Below, one piece after another: positions 21,423-32,642 of a stretch of 64,000 nucleotides of DNA; positions within the stretch are counted from its first letter, which is position 1, and every line of letters begins with the position of its first letter. The stretch comes from Gigantopelta aegis (taxonomy: Eukaryota; Mollusca; Gastropoda; Neomphalida; Peltospiridae): the NCBI RefSeq assembly GCF_016097555.1, contig NC_054702.1, forward strand, positions 110,275,014 to 110,339,013, in the 5' to 3' direction. A program made the position numbers and the translations under genes. Below the pieces are notes generated by a model. The model was not told the origin of the DNA. It worked only from the letters and a program-made list of their open reading frames with translations, and did not search any database.

Positions 21423-22070
21423 CTTGTCCGAACCAAATTGTTAACAACTACGAAAAATTACTCTCCTACCTTTAATTGCCGTTAGATTTCCTCCAAAGTT
21501 TGTCCAGACACAAATCTTGAAAAAACCATTATAATGACACAGATTCCACATACCAGATGATAACTATGTTACCTATATCGACTTCGCTGAGAGCGCATAG
21601 GGCAAAATGCATGTAATTTTGAGTCAGCTGCCATTTTGACTTTTTATGGAATATTTTTCAAGAGGGGTGAAAGGATAGGATTTAATCTAACAACGTCATA
21701 ACATGTTATGATATAAAAGCAAACGTGATGACGTCATATTTTTTATTATTATTATTATTTTAATGATACCACTAGAGATCATTGATTTCATATTAATTGT
21801 GTCACATACTTTGGAGGCTTTCACCCCTCTTGAAGAGTATTCCATAAACAAGCAACATGGCAGACGGCAGAAAACTGCATGTATTTTTCCCTATGCAATC
21901 TCAGCAAAGACCATATCGGCGACATCGTTGCAGTCTCGTGTGTGGAATCTGTATATTTGTAGTGGTTTTTTTGCGATTTGTGTCTGGACAAACTTTGGAG
22001 GAAATCTAACGGCAATTAAAGGTAGGAGAGTAATTTTTTGTAGTTGTTAACAATTTAGTTCGGACAATAG
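21423..22070. mobile_element. Long-TIR foldback element with CRE-like core, copy 2
   Basis: Same ends (TTGTCCGAACCAAATTG and CGGACAATAG), arms and core TGACGTCA (21729-21736) as 4893-5541, but flipped: the arm on the left here matches the right arm of the other copy. The open frames in it are shadows of the inverted arms. Confidence 0.78.
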
Positions 22071-22701
22071 ATGGACATTTGGAAGGTTATACGCTCTCTT
22101 TACAGTCAGAGACCAAGCAATGTAATTTTCTTTCAATTGCTGCCCACCTGATACCTTTACATAGATCATTTTCGAATTCCATGATTTAAAAAAATCCACA
22201 TATTAATCACTAATACACACACTGCAGAAAGAAACCCAACAGCACCCACATTCAATTAAGCTTCACCAAACTTCGGACAGCAGAATTTTAAGGTCATGAT
22301 CGCCCACTCAGTGGTTCCGTCTTCCAGGGGCCGTTTCATACAAGACAAGTGCCCAACAAGCACCTAATAAAGTTTGTTTTGTTTCCATTAGTAACAAGGG
22401 ATCTTTTATATGCACCATACCACACTGCATGAAGAAACCCGACGGCCCTTTTAATAATGTTCTGGCTGAGATAGCAATCATAACTGTCGAAATGTCCATC
22501 TAGCTCTCAAAGGGCAGAGTATTCCGGCTATATCTCCCTCATTAACTTGACTGTTTTGAGTTTGTTGCCATTATTGTGGTGAAACAGAGCCATCTTAAAA
22601 ATCACAATTAAATATAAAATACATTTTCTCGTTGAGAATATCAGTGTCTGTATAATTCAGTTACTGAGATAGGGGAATAGGGGTTTATGGTAAGTGTACT
22701 C

Positions 22702-22733
<32 letters not shown>

Positions 22734-22849
22734 ATACTTAAAATAACCCTTGCAAAATCTTTTTTTTTTTAGAAGGGAGGAGGTAAGGGTGATAATGTTC
22801 AGTATGATTAACCTCTAATAACATCTTGTTGATTTTTTATTTGTTTTAG
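22071..22849. other. Upstream of TMEM160, no gene seen
   Basis: Contains a SINE scrap, poly-A and poly-T tracts (22707-22730, 22760-22771), and an acceptor at 22848-22849 that suggests a noncoding first exon of TMEM160 further left, not located. Confidence 0.5.
22377..22430 (-). mobile_element. SINE fragment
   Basis: Only the central part remains: on the minus strand 'ggtatggtgcatataaaaga', 'tcccttgttactaatgg'. Neither head nor tail is seen. Confidence 0.55.
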
Positions 22850-22861
22850 ATTCTAATTGGA

Positions 22862-25779
22862 ATGAAGATGATTTCACGTTTTCTCAACAGATGTTGTTGG
22901 TGCATTCAGAGGAATTTACACAGTGTTTCAACATATTCAAGACAAAATGCTATATTCTGTCAAACTAGCTGCCTCTATTCAAGTACACTACCACATGTTA
23001 ATGTGCACAGAAAGGGTGCTGTGTGGGGAACTTCACTTTCAAGAACATTTTATTTCGCTGCTGAGAGATTGAGTCGACTTGGTATTGGAGGTGATTATCA
23101 TCATGAGATTGACAGTCACCATGGAGATGACAGAATGAGTGAAAACAGAATGAGGGAAAAAACTTCTGAATCAAACCTGGGCTGGGTTAGTACAATTTAA
23201 ACTAAAGGCAAGCTAATTTGGTAGTGTGGTTTGTCCAAGGGTGTTTGAAAGTCAGACAATTATTGGCCTAATTCTTACTGACCCACTAACATTGCAGGAA
23301 TTCATCTTGTGGGTCTTGTTAAATATTCAAACACACTCAAATTTACAGACCAAACATTTTGATGTTAAGTATGATCCTTTAATATGAACCATTTGTAGGA
23401 TGTTTAGTATTGATGATGCATTCTGATTCTAGAACAGGAACTGAATCAGCTATGACTGCAAAATACCACAAAACATACTAACTGGTTGTTTACAGATTAT
23501 TTTGAGGACTGGAAACTTCTATTTTTTTAGTAGTGTTTAATGTGTAGTGCATGCCTGTCATGGTCACAGGTATTGGCTCTTGCCGGCTCCTCTGTCTAGT
23601 ACAGGAACCTTAAGCTAGTGACACATATATCCATTAATGGTTTGTTTAATATTGGATCTGTTTGTCATCCGTAAAACAAATCCGCTAATGGGTGATCTGT
23701 TTGTCATCCGTAAAACAAATCCGCTAACGGGTGATCTGTTTGTCATCCGTAAAACAAATCCGCTAACGGGTGATCTGTTTGTCATCCGTAAAACAAATCC
23801 GCTAATGGGTGATTTTGAATGAGTGGTTTTTAATGAAGACTGACACACATGTGTATGTCTAATATTTATTTGTCTGATCTCATTGACAGACATTTCGCAC
23901 AGAGGTTGTAAATACTCCATTTACGCGCCATTAATGGAGCAAGGATTCCCATATTATGACGTCATATTGGCAAAGACCTTGTGTTAGGAAATTGTTGTTT
24001 TCTAGTCTCGGTGCTGGGATTAACAATGGCTGGGGAATTGTTATCATTTAACTGTGAACACACATAATTGGCACAGTATGAGATTCTCTGACCCGAGATC
24101 AAAGCTGTGACCTTATCATACTAGATTACTTTGTATACTTGCATGTTTTTTATATTCCTGGGGCCTAATTCACTAAACTCTCACAACTTTGCGATCTCGC
24201 AGTGCAATGCTAAAAGACTTACAAAGAGGATGCTGTGTTGTCTAGCAGAGCCTAAGAGATCTTTGTGAATTAGGCTCTTTGTTGTTAAGAACATAATAAA
24301 ATCAGTTTTCACTTGGACACCTTGGTGTGTTGGAATCTGGAGAGTTGTCCTCTGTAATCCTTGGTTTTACAGATATGATTTCAGATATATGTGTGACTCA
24401 TAGTGTCATAGTTTGTTGAATTCGTCTGATAAACGGATCAGTTTATGGGCATATGTGTCGCTATCTCTAACGAGAAAGGTAGAGTAGTGAATTGTCTTTT
24501 ATTTTTCATTCCTGTTATAATAAAATTTAAAAGATGTTAATTTTTTGTCCTTTTTTTTACTTTCCAGAGTGTTCGACTAGCAAATGAAAATGGTAGGTGT
24601 GCAAAGGGAGCATTATTTCACAACAGTTACTTAACTTATTTACTTTTATCTGTATTAGCATCACTACCTAAAATAGTAATAAATAAACTTTTGAATATTA
24701 TTTAATACTACATCTATAGTTACTGGTATCTGTAATTGATATTCATGTTTTTATTATAAACTTTATAATATTACTTATAGAAACTAGTATTCATTTTTTC
24801 ACCACCATTATATAATATAACTTTTTATTTATGACAATATCTACAGTTACTAGTAGTTAGTATTATTTGTTTACTACTGTACCATACACTTTGGACTATT
24901 ACTTGTGACAGTTTATCATCTTGGAATAACCAACAACATAATCGTTTATACATATTTTTATATGTATTGAAGATAATTCGTGTAAATCATCTGATGAATG
25001 GCTCATTGCTCCTACAGGCTACTTGTCATGGTGTCGGAACACGTACTTGGTGACGATGGTTGGGATTGCTATGCAGGCTGAAGGAGCCTTCGCCATGTCT
25101 CAACATGCAGCAGAAGGTAATGGTCACTCAGACTTTTTCATTGCAGAGCTAAATAATTTAATGTCCATTACATTTATTACAATATAACCTCATCCCATTG
25201 GGCCAGACATAGCAACGGGAGTTTGTTCATTCTTTGATGAACGTAAAAATTACATCATCAGGGAATGTCATGTCTGATGACGTCATTTTATGTTGGCAAG
25301 TTGTCTTATTGAGCGTTATTGTTTATGGACCAGATTATTTTAATTTTACTTATTTTTTAAAAGTAGCTTGCACGTAGATGTATCCACAGACAATTTGGTC
25401 TTATTATTATAACATAAATTTGGTCTTTCATGAAAATTGTTTAAAAAATGTTGATGAAATATGGTAAAAGATACTATATTTTTCTAAAAAAATATTGTGT
25501 TTGGACACATTATTACTACATTATTAGTATTAATGTTTCTTACTTTATTACTGTTCAGTTGCCTTTCTCCTGGCTGGTATGAACTTGCTTTGGGGAACGT
25601 GTTCGTTTGCATCCAACATCGTGTTGCTGAGACGCCACGTAGAGATGTCAGTGCCAGTAGCTGTCATGCACGTGGTGGGCGTCTTTCTTCACTTCTTGCT
25701 GTGGGTGTGCATCGTGCTCATGTACATCGGCGTCAGTGAGGAAGACAACCGCGCAGACAGCTCAACAGAGTCTTCTTAA
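22862..25779 (+). CDS. TMEM160: TMEM160-like mitochondrial membrane protein, four exons
   Basis: Exons: 22862-23185, 24568-24592, 25018-25116 and 25559-25779, all with AG/GT borders and matching phases, giving 222 residues. The first 108 residues are Ser/Arg/Cys-rich with few acidic residues near the start, as in a mitochondrial presequence, and are not conserved. From about residue 115 the protein reads ENGYLSWCRNTYLVTMVGIA, then FLLAGMNLLWGTCSFASNIV, then a third hydrophobic stretch near 181-203. This matches the TMEM160 pattern ETAFLSWFRNGLL..GFFLLGGLCVVWGSASYAV followed by LLWACAVGLYMG. The tail is acidic (SEEDNRADSSTESS). Three membrane segments are expected. TMEM160 is a mitochondrial inner-membrane protein of poorly known role. 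The first ATG after an acceptor at 22848-22849 was taken as start; exon 2 is only 25 bases. Confidence 0.86.
23653..23814. repeat. 39-bp minisatellite, four copies
   Basis: The unit contains TGATCTGTTTGTCATCCGTA and 'aaacaaatccgctaacggg'. Copies differ at one or two sites. It lies in TMEM160 intron 1 and gives false open frames on both strands. Confidence 0.9.
24162..24277. mobile_element. Short hairpin MITE in TMEM160 intron 1
   Basis: GGCCTAATTCACTAAACTCTC at the left faces an inverted GAGCCTAATTCACAAAGATCTC at the right, with a 70-base loop region. Nonautonomous. The family is not known to me by name. Confidence 0.65.
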
Positions 25780-26653
25780 AAACATGGTTGAGTCTTTGTG
25801 TAGGTGCTAATCTGAACCACAAAGCCATTCTTTCAAAAATTGCACAAGACAGAGTGAAAAGGATGTTTTGACAGTCGAGAATGGTCCCATGACTTGTAGG
25901 ACTGCCACTTCCCATAACAATACATTTTTCCTGCTTTGTCAGGGGTCTACCATGGTAGAGCTTATTGTGTATTCAAGAAGTTGTGATGACATGCACTCAT
26001 AAAGAACTGTCCAAATTGTGATATCAAGTTTTTTTCCTCCAAGGCCTTACAAAAAATGTTTTTCCCAGGAACATGCCCCCAAAAACTGTAGTTGTTTTTT
26101 GCTTTTCATCATATTACTTTAAAAATTCAGGTGTGTTTTTTCTAGTTGGGGTCATGTTTCTGGAAACACATTTTTTGTTTAGTTCTAAGTTAAGCAATCT
26201 TAAAATATTATTTGACACAGAAATGCAAAGCCACTTTTATTACAATGTATGTGGACTGGTAACAGACATACGTTGCATGAAGTTCTGAATAATCATTGAA
26301 TATGATGGCACAAACATTTATGATGACTGTAGTTTTGAGTTTTTCCCATTAGTAACAATGTGATTACAATGTGGTTAGACAGATTTGCAGCTTTATTGCA
26401 TAATTCTTAGATTATCAGTAAACTATTTTTATTGAAATTTTTCTTCTTAAAAACTTTACAAGGAAGGAAATGTTTTATTTAACGATGCTCTCAACATATT
26501 TTATTTTAAAACTTTACAAATGACAGCTAGTAGATTATATACATGTATACAAGCTTACGGGTATCGATATAGCAAGTAGCATTTTACCAGGTTACGTTCA
26601 AAATGTACCATCCTTTACTTTTATATAGCATTTTAAATATGGCCACACATGAC
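25780..26653. other. TMEM160 3' flank
   Basis: Probably the 3' UTR of TMEM160 at first. No canonical AATAAA close to the stop was seen and no other coding signal. Confidence 0.45.
26463..26512 (-). mobile_element. SINE tail fragment
   Basis: 'aaggaaatgttttatttaac' followed by 'gatgctctcaaca' is the inverted 3' tail seen at 41749 and 13005. The rest of the element is absent. Confidence 0.5.
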
Positions 26654-26888
26654 ATTGGTGATATATGTAACTGACTGGACTCATTGGTGATATATGTAAC
26701 TGACTGGACTCATCGGTGATATATGTAACTGACTGGACTCATCGATGATATATGTAACTGACTGGACTCATCGGTGATATATGTAACTGGACTCATCGGT
26801 GATATATGTAACTGACTGGACTCATCGGTGATATATGTAACTGACTGGACTCATCGGTGATATATGTAACTGACTGGACTCATTGGCG
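26654..26888. repeat. 29-bp minisatellite, about eight copies
   Basis: Unit TCATCGGTGATATATGTAAC plus 'tgactggac'. One internal unit is four bases short ('gtaactggactcat'). It lies between TMEM160 and the pogo-like element at 27035. Confidence 0.9.
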
Positions 26889-27034
26889 TGGTGTTGTTTC
26901 ATCTGTCCAATGCATTCAGGTAATTTGATATGTACTAATATGTGTGTGAAAAGTGGGGTCCCACTAAAATTAGAATGAGAGTTTTTGTGTGTAACTAGGG
27001 TAGTGAAAAGGGTACGGGTTGCATTATGTATATA

Positions 27035-27850
27035 CAGTCAGGCCTCATTACAATGACCGTCGGTATTACGACATTTACACCATCCGACCACAAATTGTCA
27101 GAAACAAACGGACATCAATGTTATTCTGTTCATATCACCAGAATTCACACCTTCCGACACCGACAGAGCAACTTGGGAACAAACGTGCATCCGACGTCTG
27201 AAAACGCCTCGTTACAACGACCTTACATAATCACAGATGTCGTAGCACATTGGCAGTACACACACAGCCACTTAGCATCCTTGATCTCATCGTGAGCCGA
27301 CCGTGTCACATGCTATCCGAGCTACTGATGTCCGCTAAATCTATAGAAGAGTATTGCTTTTGAAAATAAGCCTTTAGACATTCAATTATAGGATCCATTT
27401 CCAACAATTAACTCTACTGTTTTATGATATTATGTAAACGAAGTAGGTACCAATCGTAGATATATTTACCCAAGGAATGATTAGAATGACATTAAATGTG
27501 CCTTGATTAATAATTATATAATTAATAATGGTCTGTGATCGGTCCCCGTCGGTGGGCCCATTGGGCTATTTCTCATTCCAGCTAGTGCCCCACGACTGGC
27601 ATATCAAATGCTGTGGTATGTCCTATCGTGTGTGTGGGATGGTACATATAAAAATCCATTGCTACTAATGGAAAAATGTAGCGGGTTTCTTCTCTAAGAC
27701 TATATTAAAATTACACCCAGTAGCCAGTGATTAATAAATCAATGTGCTCTAGTGGTGTTATTAAACAAAACACATTTTTATAATGGCAATTTCGATAAAA
27801 CGACAAAGTGACCCAGGGACGAATGTGGTCGTTGTAACGAGGTCTGACTG
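27035..27850. mobile_element. pogo/Tigger-like nonautonomous element with nested SINE
   Basis: The left end CAGTCAGGCCTCATTACAATG and the inverted right end CAGTCAGACCTCGTTACAACG follow the CAGT... pattern of pogo-type ends. The left flank is TA and the right TG. A SINE (27530-27775) is inserted in its right half. No transposase frame remains. Confidence 0.75.
27530..27775 (+). mobile_element. SINE nested in the pogo-like element
   Basis: Carries 'gtcggtgggcccattgggct', 'gtgtgggatggtacatataa', 'ggaaaaatgtagcgggtttc' and the tail 'gctctagtggtgttattaaa'. The head is truncated. Confidence 0.8.
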
Positions 27851-27852
27851 TG

Positions 27853-27883
<31 letters not shown>

Positions 27884-27886
<3 letters not shown>

Positions 27887-28830
27887 CTGAACAGCAAAAG
27901 AAACACAAGATTCCAAATCGTAATGCAATCATGTGCAATTGTGGGTTATAATTTATAAGTATTACGCCAGTATATTAATTGAATGTGTTTATTAACATTA
28001 TTTCGTTTTAAATTCAAGTACGGTTTTTTGCATGTTTTCGTTTTCATAAACAATCCTGTTTTTGAGTATCCTCTCTCTTCTTATAACACTTCGTCTGGAA
28101 AACATAGATGTTGTTCTCATTGGCGTTATGTCAACTATCATATCATAAAACCTTACATTGAATTACTCAATAAATGAATTCATTGCTTTAATTTGCAAAC
28201 ACAACAGTTTTCACATAATTAATTGGAAATCACAAATTAAAGAAAGTACACCTTTGTTTTCAATCACTGCAGCACATCGTTGTCTCATGGATTGAAAGAA
28301 ATTCCTTATGAATCCTCTAGAGATGATGTTATAGGCATGTAAAACAGCATTGGTCAATTCCTGTAATGTGGCTAGAAGCACGTGACAATGATGGATCCTA
28401 CATTCGATTTCATTCCACAGTTCTATGGGATTTAAGTCAGGACTTAAAGCTGGTCAGTCCATTGTAATAAAGTTATTTCGAGCCAAAAATCCCGTGTCAA
28501 AAGTGGGCTCTGGCGTTGTCTTGTTGAAAAAACATGTCCCATCGGCCAGCCACGAATGGCACAAGTACAGGCTGGAGCACTTCATCAATGTACCGCCTAG
28601 AAGTCAGTCCCCCACCACGACCAACTCCATTGTTCTGCAAGATTACAGGTTGAACATGATGTCCCCAACATAATACCACCCATAACATCATGACACGCCT
28701 CCCCAACGATCACTTTCATGTTCAAGGACACATGCATCTCTTGCACTGTTACATATACACAGACTTCAATGGGAACATGCAAATAGTGACTTTTTTCATT
28801 ATTCATAGTAGTCAAAAACATGTTAAAATG
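27884..28830 (-). pseudogene. Broken Tc1/mariner transposase with one terminal repeat
   Basis: On the minus strand, 28706-28500 encodes QPVILQNNGVGRGGGLTSRR, YIDEVLQPVLVPFVAGRWDM and FFQQDNARAHF, the second catalytic Asp block of a Tc1/mariner transposase. After a frame change come MDWPALSPDLNPIELWNEIE (with in-frame damage) and a C-terminal NFFQSMRQRCAAVIENKG. The 3' terminal repeat TACTGAACAGCAAAAGAAAC is at 27887-27906. The N-terminal half and the other terminal repeat are missing, so it is dead. Confidence 0.82.
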
Positions 28831-29267
28831 GTGCGCTTTGGTGAATTTAAAGTAGCAACCTCCTTTTAAAATACTGATTACTTTCCTGTAAGTAATAATA
28901 TTTTACCTGATTTTGATACCGGTAATTATTTGCATCAGTATTATTACCAGTGTTTTTCAGTATTATCAATATCATATATTAGGAATAAAAATTGTATTGT
29001 GCAAACCTTTGGTGAGCATAATACATTATTTTTATTCCTAATATATGATATTTAAGATGCCGAAACACACCAGGGTAATAATCTCTTTATCATATAATCT
29101 CAAGCTCAATACATGTTTTTGTAAACTGTACACGTAACTTTAATTTCAGTCCGCCATTACTAGATATTCAAATGAAGTAAGAATATGTGACTTGGTGTCT
29201 TTTTGAATGGAAATGATGTCAAACCCGAATGACGTTATTTTGAATGTCCATACATCAAAATAAACTA
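28831..29267. other. AT-rich gap, no gene seen
   Basis: A short inverted pair 'aatatcatatattaggaata' / 'tattcctaatatatgatatt' (about 28970-28990 and 29033-29053) is the only structure noticed. Confidence 0.45.
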
Positions 29268-30226
29268 CCGTATATCTTCGCCTATAAGTCGAATTTTTTT
29301 CACCCAAAAATTATTTTATAACTTGGGGGGTCGACTTATAAGAGGGTAAAAAAAATTCAACAAAAAATATTACTGTTTTGGGGATTATTTTACAAGTTTT
29401 ATTGTTGAAGTATGCCATGTATTTATACTCAAATATGTTAATTTGACACATTTATTTTTTATAACCTATTTTTTTTGGCATTAGAACGGTTTTGGTTATG
29501 CGAAAAGGCGTACGATCTCACTCACATGCCAAGACAACAGTCCACTTAGTTAAATTAACAGTCATCACTAATAGTAAAAATGTAAACAATACTAACTACC
29601 TGTTGCCTGAGTTTATTTTGAAATCTGGTCACTGGCATTAATGGTTGTTCAAACAATGTTTTGGCGGTGATTAACTTCATGAATATTACTGAGCTTTCCC
29701 TTAAAATAGACTGATCTCTGCAGTTCACTATCTAGAGCAATAGGGACACACATCATTTGGTACAAAAACCAGTGTACTTTCCAGAGTTATCCTCCTTACA
29801 TGTATTAATATGGCGGCAAAACGTGATACTTTCAGTTTTATCGTAGTGATCTGTTGTCAGTGTTTATAAATAAAGTTGTTGTCTGTGCACAAAACCATCT
29901 GTACAGTACTATACAGTAACAGTCAAACAGCTTTCACTCTCTACTAAGGGAATATTTCGTTTTGATGCTATGTAATAATGATAGTTTGATTGGAATAGTT
30001 TATTATATTGCGATGTACAAAACATGAAAACCGAAGTTTGTAAAATAATTTTCTTTTGTTCAAATATTATTGTTCTCATGTGCTGAAAATAAGAAATATT
30101 TCAATATTTATAAGTAGTTTTTCATGGGTCGACTTATAAACGGGTCAATAAAAAAATACGTTTTCAGGGCTTGAAATTAGGGACTCGACTTATAGCCGAG
30201 ATCGACTTACAGGCGAAGATATACGG
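29268..30226. mobile_element. 959-bp TA-flanked element, copy 1
   Basis: The left CCGTATATCTTCGCCTATAA and inverted right CCGTATATCTTCGCCTGTAA are flanked by TA (29266-29267, 30227-30228). Subterminal 'gtcgacttataa' motifs repeat at both ends. It is nearly identical to the outer element at 44606-46395 once that copy's insertion is removed. It is noncoding, so a related transposase elsewhere must have moved it. Confidence 0.85.
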
Positions 30227-31386
30227 TAGTGCTTAACATTTGTTGTTTTCTGAACACTTGACAGCTTTCAGTGTAAAATTGCTATTGAAATGTTTTTATT
30301 TGATGACTATGAATGCATACGTCAATTATGGAGTGTCATCCTAATACCCTAGTATGTTTGCTTAAATGTCAATAAACCTAGTGCAGTGACCTTGATTAAT
30401 TTACATCTAATTTGCAAAATATCACATACTTTGATTGCACTGAAAATGCAAGATATTATATGATAGATATATATATAATAATAAAATTGCATGGAGCATC
30501 TTTTGCCATGCTTTACTATTGTTTATGGGTTTGATTTGGTGGTGTCAACACATTAGACAATGTTGGTGAATATTTTGTTTTTAAATTTTTTGATTAGCAG
30601 CATTGAATCGATTTAAAATGATCATGGTTGCGTTTGTCCCAGGAGCTTATATGATGCTATTATACAGAGTATTATTATTTTTTAAAATAGTATTATTTAT
30701 TCTAGACATTTATCAAGAATATCAGCAATACAATTAGTTTTAACTTTGGACAATCTGAATGTTTGTCCATTTTAGATATTCTTTTTATTAATCAGTTGCC
30801 TCGCACATATGGTACACACACATTTTTAGCTACCGTATGGATCAAAATTTTATTTGTTTATAATAACATTTTTAATAAACCAAATCATTGTTACCATTAT
30901 GTAAATCACGAATCGAGTTAAAAACTAGACAAAACATTGTATGTGATGAACACCAAGTCTTATTATATCTTTGAATAAATGGATATTTGAATTATCATTG
31001 TTTATGTACTAAGATTTATGTTAGTACCTATGCATCTATTTGTGTTAAATTTGGGATTATAGTTGTAAAGATGGTATACTGCTTGTGATTAAAAAATGTT
31101 TATTTTGCAGTACTTTTTAAAGGTTTGCTCACCAGACAAATTAGACGTGGGATTGCAGGGCTCACACTGGGAATAATTTGGTTGTAGCCAATTTCACATA
31201 CAAAATGGACAATTAAAAAAATTATACCTATATATAGGCCACTAAATAAAATTTAGCGGCTATGGGCAGGGCAAGCGCTAGGCTTGGGAATTTAAATTCA
31301 CATTTATAAACATTCCCATAACTATTTCAAGTTACATAATACATGTATAACAAAATTTTAATTAGTTTTGGAGAGGCAGTTCACAC
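30227..31386. other. AT-rich gap, no gene seen
   Basis: No coding similarity. A hAT-like end 'gcagggctcacactggg' near 31156 may be a decayed MITE. Confidence 0.45.
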
Positions 31387-31450
31387 TGCTGGACCGTGTC
31401 CCCAGGAAAGCATGCTTGCACCTTGATTGGAATAAGCATTTCAAATACTT
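31387..31450 (+). mobile_element. SINE fragment (second family)
   Basis: 'ccaggaaagcatgcttgcac' and 'cttgattggaataagca' match the 3' part of the SINE at 47985-48165. Head not present. Confidence 0.5.
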
Positions 31451-31869
31451 ACGTAATGCCCCAGTTACACTGAGAGATATGATAATTTATGATGGTCTAC
31501 GGATCGCGAACAATCGTAAAAAAATCGTGCGACAAGTCACTGGTGGTCGTGGCACGACCGAAATCAGTCAAAGCGAGGTGTTTGAATATGTTAAAAAAAA
31601 ACCTGGCTGCGACCGATTTGATAGTATCTTGCGGTGTCGCGCGACTCTCCAGTCTCACCGGATACTGTACGACCGTCACATGATTGTGAACGACCGTTGC
31701 ACAATGATGCGCGACTAGTTGTGTGCCTATTCGTGCATTGTTGCGCGATGGTCGTACAATTAGTCGTGGGGGTATACCCAAATTGCGCACCTGTTCTCTT
31801 TGGTATAATACTTTGCTCCTATCCAAATTCAATAGCACCATCACTGCCTGCTACCGACCATGGTCGGGC

Positions 31870-32273
31870 TGCTGGTGCTCCCTTGCACCTGCAGTCCCTC
31901 CTCTCCCCCTTTCTTGTCCTGGACGGAGGAGCCGGCTCTTGTGCCCAGGACAGGTGTGCGCTACAACAGCTTGCTCTGAATGTGCACATAAAGCCCAATG
32001 ACCTGACCTGACCTGACCTGAGCAGCATCAGTCTCCAGCCAGTCTCGATAGTGTTTACTGCTAGACCATTACCTCGAAAGCTTCAGAGGTGCGGAGAACT
32101 GACGACTCGCTCCAATTCCAATTCCAAAAAGGTTAACATGCACATTCAGAGCAAGCTGTTGTAGCACACACCTGTCCTGGGCACAAGTACTGGCCTCAGC
32201 CAGTTCCTCCGTTCAGGACAGGGGGAGGTGGAGGAACCGCTTGCACTGGTAGGTGCAAGGGAGCACCAGCAGT
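31870..32273. repeat. Inverted pair of about 120-135-bp repeats
   Basis: The left arm (31870-31988) has 'gctggtgctcccttgcacct', 'gtgcccaggacaggtgtgcg' and 'gcttgctctgaatgtgcac'; the right arm (32139-32273) is its inverse ('gtgcaagggagcaccagcag', 'gcacattcagagcaagctgt'). The left arm ends in (CCTGA)n. The spacer is 150 bases. GC content is higher than around it. It could be two opposed SINE-like copies or a foldback element. Confidence 0.7.
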
Positions 32274-32527
32274 CCAACTGAAGTTGGTAATAAGCGGGAG
32301 GTGGTATGGTGCTATGCAATTTGGAATGTCCCGTTGAGAAATGGAGCGCATTTTAATGAAGGAAGTTTGGCGCAATTTTGATGGTCGTTCTGAAGGTGAA
32401 TGGTAGGGAGCTACGTATAAGTTTGGATTTTAGTAAGCCGAGAGTAGCTCCAACTCACTCTGGCAGAGCACCATATTTATAGTCGTTTTGACAATTGCAT
32501 AACCGGTTGCGACTGGTCGCAAGCTGT

Positions 32528-32642
32528 CATGACGCAGCCTTTGATATTCCATTCGAATGAGAAATAGTCCACAGGGCCCACTGACGGGGATGAATCCTAG
32601 GCTGACTGCGCATCAAGTTGGCACTTCACCACTGGGCTAAAG
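32528..32642 (-). mobile_element. SINE head fragment
   Basis: On the minus strand: 'tagcccagtggtgaagtgcc', 'cagtgggccctgtggactat', 'gaatatcaaaggctg'. Only the head half remains. Confidence 0.6.

Noticed and set aside
21763-22050. 95-codon frame and its antisense partner as a gene
   Set aside because: The same frame occurs at 5002-5193 inside the other copy of the long-armed foldback element, so it is repeat sequence.
23653-23814. CRISPR-like regular repeats
   Set aside because: Units are directly joined without unique spacers, and the genome is eukaryotic, so this is a minisatellite. The same holds for 13357-13566 and 26654-26888.
31368-31844. Overlapping frames on both strands in a GC-rich patch
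   Set aside because: The sequence is a mix of 'tcgtgcgac'-type repeats and SINE scraps with no protein resemblance.
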